Part shown: positions 5,676 to 12,187 of the stretch, piece by piece | How the letters are laid out: each line of letters begins with the position of its first letter | How positions within the stretch are numbered: position 1 is the stretch's first letter | From: an uncultured Butyrivibrio sp. | GTDB taxonomy: Bacteria > Bacillota > Clostridia > Lachnospirales > Lachnospiraceae | Reading direction: 5' to 3' | Length of the DNA: 24,534 nt | NCBI GenBank assembly: GCA_947169985.1 | Contig: CAMVRW010000006.1 | Coordinates: forward strand, 1-24,534 | Made by a program: the position numbers and the translations under genes | Notes under the pieces: model-generated | The model's database searches: none | Told to the model about the DNA's origin: nothing | Seen by the model: the letters and a program-made list of their open reading frames with translations, nothing else

Positions 5676-8489
5676 TTAGTGTAAAAATTCTATGGATTTA
5701 AGGCTGCAGTTGCCGGTGCCCTTGTAGACAAGGTAAAGGGCGGTGGTGCCTGAAACAGGAGCAAAAGTGCATTCGTGGGCGGTCCAGATGTTGGAACCAT
5801 TAGCCTTGATGCGGCCAAGGATCGGGCCGACGCCGGAAGCTGCACTTCCTGCTGGTGCGGATTCAAGGGCAGTGCGAACTTCAAACTCTCCGTCGAAGTA
5901 GGCTCTGGTCTTGATGCGAAGGCCCTTAGCGCCCTTGAGGTTGAAGTACTTAAAGCCAACAGTGGTTCCATCTACGATTCCCTTGATGTAGCCGTCATTC
6001 TGATCACCATCGCCGCCCTCCTGTACAACTCTTGGAGCGCTTTCCTCAACGTACATCTTCTTTTCGGGAGTGAAGATGTTGCAGGCGATATAGGCTGGAT
6101 ACTCACCGAGGTCTGAAAGAGGTCCGCAGTTAAGTCCGCAGGAAGTTATTTCTACCTGCTTGATCTTTCCGTCTGACTCAAAAGAAATCTTCTCTGCGCA
6201 GCCCTGTCTTGAGAACCAGGTTCCGTGGGTGTGCCTGTGATAGAAGATGTACCAGTCATTGTCGATCTCTACGATGCTCCCGTGGTTGTTGGCGCCGTAG
6301 CAAGAAGGATCTTCAGCGGGCTTGTAGGTTCCGATATGCATATCGCAGTTACTTACAATCACGCCGCCGTAGGTGAAGGGTCCCTCAGGCTTATCTGATG
6401 TAGCATAACACAGCTCGTGCATTACTTCTGATGAATAGATAAAGTAGTAGGTGTTGCCGTGTTTTCTGATGGAAGGAGCTTCGAAGAAAGCATGACCCTC
6501 AAAGCCTGTTCCCTGACTGTACATGTTGCCCGGAGCGATAAACTCAGGAGCTTTCTTAATGGTAAGCATATCCTTATCAAGGACAGTGAACATTGCTCCG
6601 TGTCTTGATTTATCTCCCTGTCCGCAAAAGCCGGTGTACAGATAAGTTTCATTTCCTTCAGTAAGAACTCCGGGATCAAACTGTGGTTCATCGCCTTCTT
6701 TGTCTCCGAGTTTTGTTCCATCCTCATAATGAACATATCCGTAGAACTCAAAAGGTCCAACAGGAGTATCAGCTACAGCAACAGATACAACGCTGACTTT
6801 ATCAAGTACATAGTAGAGGTAGTACCTGCCGTCAGGACCAACTGTAACATCAGGAGCATAGAGGCACATGTGGCCGATAGGATTAAGAGGATCAGATGTC
6901 TTTGGATAGATGACTCCCTCGTAGTGCCAGTTTCCAAGGTCATTTATTGGAGCGGACCAGCATACATAATCTCCAAGGCAGAAAGTCTCGCCCTTGCAAA
7001 GATCATGGGAACCATAGACATAGACCCTGTCACCAAATACGTAAGGCTCTCCGTCAGGGATGTATTCCCAGGATGGAAGGTAAGGATTTACTGCCTGCTT
7101 TTTGCTTCCCTGTCTTATACCGCCTTCTTTTTTGGAGTGGGCGCCGTTTCCAAGAAATTCCATTTCATTTCTTTCTTCGTTTTTGTAGGTGTCCCATTTT
7201 GGAAGAGGAGTTCTGTCTTTTCCGTTTCCGTTAGGATCTCCAGTCTTAATAAAGTTTGCAAAGTAGTCGCACATCTGGCATGCCAGATCAAAGTGCCTTC
7301 CCTCATAGGGTCTGTGACACATATGCAGTGAATTAAAGAAAAACCAAAGGTCAACGGAATGGAAGGTTCCTGGATAGGAATCTCCTTTATACCCATCCCC
7401 GGGAATATCGGGATCAAATCTGTAATAGTAGAAGTTTTGGTTTGGACGATTTTCTTCAGCTTTCAGGAAGACATCCTTTACAGAGAGTTCTACCATGTTA
7501 ACACCGGCATCTGAAAATTCATCCGTGGTATTTCCTGCAATTATTGGAACGTCAATACAGTTTCCTTTGATCAGGGCTTCTGTAGGATCTCCCAAGCTAA
7601 AATGTCCATCGACAATTGGGAACATTCTTCTGTGGTTTCCCACGAATTTGTTATAGCCATCAAGAATCTCTTTATCTGTGAGCTTTCTTGCCTCAGCCAA
7701 ATCTTTAACTCCGAGGCTTTCAAAAAACTCTTTTCCAAGATCCTCTGCCTGGCTTAATGTCAGTGGATTAAAGATGTCGGCATCAGCATCCTTAAGTCGG
7801 ATGATTCCGCTAAATATTGCGGCGGCCTTAATTATATCCTTGTTGTCCATGCAGGAAAGCTGGTGCTGTACACTGGCGCCGCCTGCTGACTGACCGGCAA
7901 TGGTTATTCTGTCGGGATTACCTCCAAAGGCTGCGATATTTCTTTTAACCCAGGCAAGGCCTGCCTTCTGATCAAGGAGACCAAAGTTTGAAGGTGCATC
8001 CGGAGCTTCACCTGTTATTTCGGGATGGGCCATGAAGCCAAAGCATCCAAGACGATAGGCGATGCTTACAACGATGATGCCACGCTCTGCAAGAGCTTCT
8101 CCGTTAAATTCCATCTCTGCTGTGTAGCCCCACTGAAAGCCGCCTCCAAAGATCCACACAAGGACAGGAAGCTTTTCGTTAGCTTTTTTTGCAGGTGTCC
8201 ATACATTAAGGTACAGGCAGTCCTCACTCTTTGGGATATCAGGATCTACGTGCCATTCCCTGTTGTAGACCAGGTCGTCTCCGATTCCCGGTGTGTCCTG
8301 CATGGAGATTGGGCCAAAGCCAAAGGCTTCTAAAGTGCCCTCCCAGTCCTTGCAGGGCTGAGGTGCTCTCCATCTGTTCTCCCCCACAGGAGGTGCTGCA
8401 AAAGGGATGCCCTTAAAGACCGTGATACGTGGGTCGTTTCCGGGAAGTCCCTTGACTTTTCCGTTTTCAACTGTAGTTTCTCTAAGCAT
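5676..8489 (-). CDS. Fusion enzyme: type-B carboxylesterase + GH43 glycosidase + CBM6-like domain
   Basis: A 937-residue protein with three modules. Residues 1 to about 450 are a carboxylesterase type B: oxyanion GGGF (115-118), nucleophile elbow GQSAGGAS with Ser201, acid Glu324 (NTTDEF) and His377 (GTFHSVD). Residues about 467-790 are a five-bladed GH43 domain: base Asp479 (PDGEP), Asp547 (YAPDV) and acid Glu670 (FFEAPS), plus the family stretch NNHGS...WYIFYHR...FSRQ. Residues about 815-937 form a beta-sandwich like CBM6 (ending SLKSIEFLH). There is no signal peptide, so it should act in the cytoplasm, removing acyl groups and arabinosyl or xylosyl units from imported xylan fragments. AAGGGG precedes the ATG at 8489. 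It is divergent from a second GH43 gene and ends in its own terminator. Domain calls are firm; exact substrates are inferred. Confidence 0.9.
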   Translation of the reverse strand: MLRETTVENGKVKGLPGNDPRITVFKGIPFAAPPVGENRWRAPQPCKDWEGTLEAFGFGPISMQDTPGIGDDLVYNREWHVDPDIPKSEDCLYLNVWTPAKKANEKLPVLVWIFGGGFQWGYTAEMEFNGEALAERGIIVVSIAYRLGCFGFMAHPEITGEAPDAPSNFGLLDQKAGLAWVKRNIAAFGGNPDRITIAGQSAGGASVQHQLSCMDNKDIIKAAAIFSGIIRLKDADADIFNPLTLSQAEDLGKEFFESLGVKDLAEARKLTDKEILDGYNKFVGNHRRMFPIVDGHFSLGDPTEALIKGNCIDVPIIAGNTTDEFSDAGVNMVELSVKDVFLKAEENRPNQNFYYYRFDPDIPGDGYKGDSYPGTFHSVDLWFFFNSLHMCHRPYEGRHFDLACQMCDYFANFIKTGDPNGNGKDRTPLPKWDTYKNEERNEMEFLGNGAHSKKEGGIRQGSKKQAVNPYLPSWEYIPDGEPYVFGDRVYVYGSHDLCKGETFCLGDYVCWSAPINDLGNWHYEGVIYPKTSDPLNPIGHMCLYAPDVTVGPDGRYYLYYVLDKVSVVSVAVADTPVGPFEFYGYVHYEDGTKLGDKEGDEPQFDPGVLTEGNETYLYTGFCGQGDKSRHGAMFTVLDKDMLTIKKAPEFIAPGNMYSQGTGFEGHAFFEAPSIRKHGNTYYFIYSSEVMHELCYATSDKPEGPFTYGGVIVSNCDMHIGTYKPAEDPSCYGANNHGSIVEIDNDWYIFYHRHTHGTWFSRQGCAEKISFESDGKIKQVEITSCGLNCGPLSDLGEYPAYIACNIFTPEKKMYVEESAPRVVQEGGDGDQNDGYIKGIVDGTTVGFKYFNLKGAKGLRIKTRAYFDGEFEVRTALESAPAGSAASGVGPILGRIKANGSNIWTAHECTFAPVSGTTALYLVYKGTGNCSLKSIEFLH

Positions 8490-8509
8490 TTTCTTTCCCC
8501 TTAATCTGA

Positions 8510-8535
8510 GCCGGACATACTATCCGGCAATTATA
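8510..8535 (-). promoter_or_regulatory. Candidate promoter and operator of the fusion enzyme gene
   Basis: On the minus strand a perfect TATAAT lies at 8535-8530 with only a poor -35. The inverted repeat GCCGGA-N7-TCCGGC (8510-8528) covers the predicted start site near 8523. A palindrome at +1 is a typical place for a repressor to block transcription. The start codon at 8489 would follow after about 33 nt. Confidence 0.4.
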
Positions 8536-8630
8536 GTTTCATGCTGATTCTAATGTAGCGCCGGGGGAAAGCGCCTTCCAATCAAATATTGTCAAGGTCT
8601 TGTCATTGTGTGCGAAGGTACAGGACCTAA

Positions 8631-8693
8631 GCATTATTTGGAGAGAAGTGCGCATTATGTTGGTGGAGAGTGAATGGCGAAAAAGGTTATATT
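8631..8693 (+). promoter_or_regulatory. Candidate AraC-type activator sites and promoter of the GH43 operon
   Basis: GCATTAT occurs at 8631-8637 and again at 8652-8658, exactly 21 bp apart; in the first 11 positions the two copies match at 9. The second copy's 21-bp unit (to 8672) overlaps the place where a -35 should be (8665-8670), which is a poor match, while a good -10, TATATT, lies at 8688-8693. This is the arrangement of a promoter that needs an AraC-family activator. Start near 8700, leader about 42 nt. Two AraC genes are in the window. Confidence 0.4.
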
Positions 8694-8741
8694 TTATTGA
8701 GGTAACATGCAAAAGCATTGTTTAATTGGAGGATTACTAAG

Positions 8742-10307
8742 ATGAATATTCAAAAGAGCTTTAAGCCCCTTGGGGACCACAATCCTGTAATGGTCCAGAG
8801 ATTTGGCGCAGATCCATATGCCCTGGAGTACAAGGGGAGAATATATATTTACATGACGCTGGATGATCCGGAGCTTGATGAGAGCGGCGCTATTATAGAG
8901 AACACCTACAGCAAGATTGACAAGATCAGTGTTATTTCATCTGATGATCTTGTTAACTGGACAGATCACGGAACAGTTTATGCGGCAGGAAAGAACGGAC
9001 AGGCTACCTGGGGTAATAATTCCTGGGCACCGGCAGCAGCCTGGAAAACAATAGATGGTAAGGACAAGTTCTTTTTATACTTTGCAAACAGCGGGAACGG
9101 AATTGCAGTTCTTGAAGCAGACAGTCCGGTAGGCCCTTTTACAGACCCGATTGGGAAGGCGCTTATTTCAAGGGATACACCAACCTGCGCAGAGGTTACA
9201 TGGCTCTTTGATCCGGCGGTTCTTATGGATGATGACGGAGAGAACTACATCTATTTCGGAGGAGGTGTTCCTTCAGATGACAAGGCTTCAGACCCGGGAA
9301 CAGCAAGGGTTGCCAAGCTGGGAAAAGACATGGTCTCCCTTGATGGTGATCCAAAGCCTATTGAAAATGTATCCTATCTTTTTGAGGATTCAGGTATAAA
9401 CAAGATTGACGGAAAGTATTTCTATTCCTATTGCTCAAACTTTTCCATGACGCCTGAGGCTGAGAAGGAAAAGGACTTCCAGCAGGGAGAGATCGTGACA
9501 ATGGTTTCCGATGATCCCATGGGACCCTTTGAGATGTGCAATCCGGTTCTTAAGAACCCTGAGCATTTCTTTGGCCTGGGTGGAAACAACCACCATTGCA
9601 TGTTCAAGTTCCAGGGACAGTACTACATAACCTATCACAGCAGGATCCTGGAGGAGAAGATGGGATTCCTCAAGGGTTACAGAAGTACCAGCATTGATAA
9701 GCTTGTGATCAATGAAAAGGGTGAGCCTTCAAAGAGTGAGGGAACAAGGGCAGGCGTAAAGCAGCTCAGGAACCTTGATCCATATCAGGAAACCAAAGCT
9801 GTTACCATGTCAAACGCAGCTGGAATTGCCACAAGACAGTTTGGAGAAACAGCCAGGAAATTCGGATCAGGAGATATGATCGTCACAGGAATCACCGAAG
9901 GTGGCTGGATAGAGGTAAGCGGAGTTGATTTTGGAAGCGAGCCGGCCAGAATTGTGGAGATCAATGTGACTGAGGCAAAAGAGCTGGATGAGAAGTTTGC
10001 AGCAACTGGTGCCGCAGAAGCAAGAAGGAAAAGCGCAACAGATGAAGATGCGGACGAGTATGGCAAGCATAGTGATATCGATGCCAAGTGCCTTCTGGGC
10101 AAGGTGAATGTGTGCGTGGATTCACCGGAGAATAATCCTATCGAGGCAGTGGAAATCCGTGTTGCACCCACCACAAATTATGACTATGGAGAAACACTCA
10201 TAAAGTTCTCCTGCAGACTGGATGAGAAATTGTCAGGAGTTCACGACCTGTATTTTGTTTTCGAGGGTGAAGGCTACGAATTCTACAGCTGGAAATTCCT
10301 TAAGTGA
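8742..10307 (+). CDS. GH43 glycosidase with C-terminal CBM6-like domain
   Basis: A 521-residue enzyme. The GH43 beta-propeller spans about residues 10-345 with base Asp24 (FGADPYAL), Asp157 (LFDPAVLMDDDG) and acid Glu215 (LFEDSG); the GNNHH stretch (281-285) is also typical. Residues about 350-521 are a beta-sandwich resembling CBM6 (GGWIEVSGVDFG...VEIRV), carrying an unusual charged insertion near 425-450. No signal peptide, so cytoplasmic. Likely alpha-L-arabinofuranosidase or beta-xylosidase acting on imported arabinoxylan fragments. ATG 8742 is preferred because GGAGG lies 9 nt upstream; an in-frame TTG at 8718 lacks one. It is first in an operon with two esterases (15-nt gap to the next gene), suggesting joint removal of acetyl and sugar side chains. 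It is not a close copy of the GH43 module in the divergent fusion gene. Confidence 0.88.
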   Translation: MNIQKSFKPLGDHNPVMVQRFGADPYALEYKGRIYIYMTLDDPELDESGAIIENTYSKIDKISVISSDDLVNWTDHGTVYAAGKNGQATWGNNSWAPAAAWKTIDGKDKFFLYFANSGNGIAVLEADSPVGPFTDPIGKALISRDTPTCAEVTWLFDPAVLMDDDGENYIYFGGGVPSDDKASDPGTARVAKLGKDMVSLDGDPKPIENVSYLFEDSGINKIDGKYFYSYCSNFSMTPEAEKEKDFQQGEIVTMVSDDPMGPFEMCNPVLKNPEHFFGLGGNNHHCMFKFQGQYYITYHSRILEEKMGFLKGYRSTSIDKLVINEKGEPSKSEGTRAGVKQLRNLDPYQETKAVTMSNAAGIATRQFGETARKFGSGDMIVTGITEGGWIEVSGVDFGSEPARIVEINVTEAKELDEKFAATGAAEARRKSATDEDADEYGKHSDIDAKCLLGKVNVCVDSPENNPIEAVEIRVAPTTNYDYGETLIKFSCRLDEKLSGVHDLYFVFEGEGYEFYSWKFLK

Positions 10308-10322
10308 TCAGGGGGATGAATT

Positions 10323-12074
10323 ATGTCAGATAACATGAACAGAGGGCCTGTGGCACCTAAGGACCCTACAAAGAAAAGAGATTTCTTTTACATAATGAAA
10401 GACAAGGAGATCTTCGGAGCTCCTCAGCCTGACGGAAGCTTTGTTCACTTCCTGTACATGGATTTTGGACGAGTTACTGATGCTGCAAAACTTACGGGAA
10501 ATGTAACCGATGAGGAGATGATCCAGAACCTGACCACCAGGAAGGGGATTCAGAAGATGATCCATTCAATCGGTGTCAGTGTCTCAGCAAAAGAGGCAGA
10601 TAAATCTGTAAAATTCGTTGCTGAGATGTATCCTAATGTTCCCGGGGAAGAGGTCACAATTATCGAAGCGGACGTTCCAATGGATGGAATGGAGATGGAA
10701 ATCGACCTGTCAAAGGTGGACTGGAAGGATGGAGACAAAGAGCTGGGGCAGTTTAGATTTGTCTTTGATACTGAGGGAATCCAGGCAACAACTGATGTGA
10801 GATTCTATCTTAACGATGGCTTCGTGGCACCAAAGCAGCCTGAGGATAAGGCGGTGGATTTTGGCTCGACCGCTTATAAGACTATGATTGAAAAGAGCCT
10901 TATGCAGCTGGGGAATACTGAAAGGCTGTCAAAGGTTATTGATAAAGCAAAAAAGGGAGAGAATGTAACTCTGGGATTTATCGGTGGATCAATTACCCAG
11001 GGCGCTGGTGCTATTCCCATAAATGAAAAGTGCTATGCGAAAGTTTTTTATGAGGATTTTGCCAAGAGATATATGAATGGCGGAGAGTGCATCTTTGTGA
11101 AAGCAGGAGTCGGGGGGACTCCGTCTGAACTTGGAATGATCAGGTTCGAGAGAGATGTACTAAGGGATGGGGCTGCAAAGCCCGATCTTATCGTGATTGA
11201 GTTTGCGGTTAATGATGAGGGAGATGAAACTAAAGGTGTGTGCTACGAGAGCCTTGTGAGGAAGGCGTTGGCACTGCCTTGGAAACCGGCAGTAGTTCTT
11301 TTGTTTGCTGTGTTCTCAAATGACTGGAATTTACAGGACAGACTGGCACCTGTTGGAAGAAATTATGGTCTTCCAATGGTGAGCGTTCTGGATGCTGTAA
11401 GTCCCCAGTTTCCGCTTCTTCCCGCAGAGGGCAGGGTGATTTCAAAGAATCAGTACTTCTATGATGTTTATCATCCAAGCAATCTGGGACATCAGATCAT
11501 GGCTGACTGCCTGAGCCATCTGGTGGACAAGGTGAACGACAAGTGTGCAGGGGCTGCACCGGAGGGGGATGATTTTGGAATTGATATGGACTTGAATAAG
11601 ATCAGGCCAGCTATAGGAGCAGATTTTGAAAGCATCGAGCTTCTGGACCGTAAAGAGCTGGAGGCGCTTAAGGATAAGTACGATATCGTGATTGACGATG
11701 AAGGTTCTTTTAACTGTAAAGATACTGACCTTCAGGCGGTAGAAATGGATAAGGACATCAAGATGATACCGGAGTTCCCAAACAACTGGTGTCATCCGGA
11801 AAATGGCGAAGATGCGGCTTTCAAAATGTCCCTGACATGTAAAAAACTTCTTCTTGTTTTCAAGGATTCAGCTTATGCCAGCCATGGCGTGGCTGAGGTT
11901 TTTGTGGACGATAAACTGATCCTGGAGGCAGACCCTCACATCAATGGATGGACTCACTGTAATGCAGTAGTTCTTTTGAATGAGGAAAAGAGCGCGCGGC
12001 GAGAGGTCAGGATCAGCATGAAAGAAGGTCATGAAGATAAGAAATTTACCATCCTTGGTTTTGGGGTTGCGTGA
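10323..12074 (+). CDS. Intracellular SGNH/GDSL hydrolase, probable xylan-oligosaccharide acetylesterase
   Basis: A 583-residue protein in three parts: an N-terminal beta-rich domain (about 1-180), an SGNH hydrolase core (about 190-400) and a C-terminal beta-rich domain (about 410-583). Core blocks are visible: I, FIGGSITQGAG with nucleophile Ser223; II, AGVGGTPSE; III, FAVND with Asn297; V, DVYHPSNLGH with Asp381 and His384. This supports removal of small acyl groups such as acetate from carbohydrate. A beta-domain before an SGNH core recalls family CE2, but membership is not certain. No signal peptide, so cytoplasmic. AGGGGG precedes the ATG, which lies 15 nt after the GH43 stop, so the two are cotranscribed. 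The function of the C-terminal domain is not recognisable. Confidence 0.85.
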   Translation: MSDNMNRGPVAPKDPTKKRDFFYIMKDKEIFGAPQPDGSFVHFLYMDFGRVTDAAKLTGNVTDEEMIQNLTTRKGIQKMIHSIGVSVSAKEADKSVKFVAEMYPNVPGEEVTIIEADVPMDGMEMEIDLSKVDWKDGDKELGQFRFVFDTEGIQATTDVRFYLNDGFVAPKQPEDKAVDFGSTAYKTMIEKSLMQLGNTERLSKVIDKAKKGENVTLGFIGGSITQGAGAIPINEKCYAKVFYEDFAKRYMNGGECIFVKAGVGGTPSELGMIRFERDVLRDGAAKPDLIVIEFAVNDEGDETKGVCYESLVRKALALPWKPAVVLLFAVFSNDWNLQDRLAPVGRNYGLPMVSVLDAVSPQFPLLPAEGRVISKNQYFYDVYHPSNLGHQIMADCLSHLVDKVNDKCAGAAPEGDDFGIDMDLNKIRPAIGADFESIELLDRKELEALKDKYDIVIDDEGSFNCKDTDLQAVEMDKDIKMIPEFPNNWCHPENGEDAAFKMSLTCKKLLLVFKDSAYASHGVAEVFVDDKLILEADPHINGWTHCNAVVLLNEEKSARREVRISMKEGHEDKKFTILGFGVA

Positions 12075-12079
12075 CGTAG

Positions 12080-12154
12080 ATGTCAGAAAATGAAAAGAAC
12101 ATAGCGGAAAATGTGAAGAAGGAAAACACTATGTTTTTGTATAATCAACCATAG
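12080..12154 (+). other. 24-codon open frame in the gap between the two esterase genes
   Basis: The 113-bp gap between the SGNH and SASA genes contains ATG 12080 to TAG 12154, encoding a short, highly charged peptide (MSENEKNIAENVKK...). There is no good ribosome binding site, although it starts 5 nt after the previous stop and could be read by re-initiation. Its start (MSEN) resembles the MSDN start of the upstream gene. Possibly chance. Confidence 0.2.
12140..12145 (+). promoter_or_regulatory. Possible -10 element before the SASA-type esterase
   Basis: A perfect TATAAT lies 42 bp before the chosen start codon, with no matching -35 at 16-18 bp. It could give some independent transcription of the third operon gene, or be chance in AT-rich spacer. 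Confidence 0.22.
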
Positions 12155-12187
12155 GAATATTTTCAGGGGAAAATGGGGTTACATTTA

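Noticed and set aside
8590..8595. Perfect minus-strand TTGACA as -35 of the fusion gene promoter
   Set aside because: No -10-like sequence 16-18 bp downstream; the nearest good -10 (8530-8535) is too far. It may still be part of the repeat structure there.
8721..8726. TTTAAT as -10 with TTGAGG 18 bp upstream for the GH43 operon
   Set aside because: Would start transcription within or after the ribosome binding site (8728-8732); the TATATT at 8688 fits better.
8490..8741. Catabolite-response element (TGWAARCGYTWWCW type)
   Set aside because: Searched by eye in the control regions; no site with the central CG and flanking symmetry was found.
9785..10174. Antisense open frame of 129 codons opposite the GH43-CBM6 gene
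   Set aside because: Repetitive Ser/Ala/Ile composition typical of a shadow frame; the sense frame has clear GH43 and CBM6 motifs.
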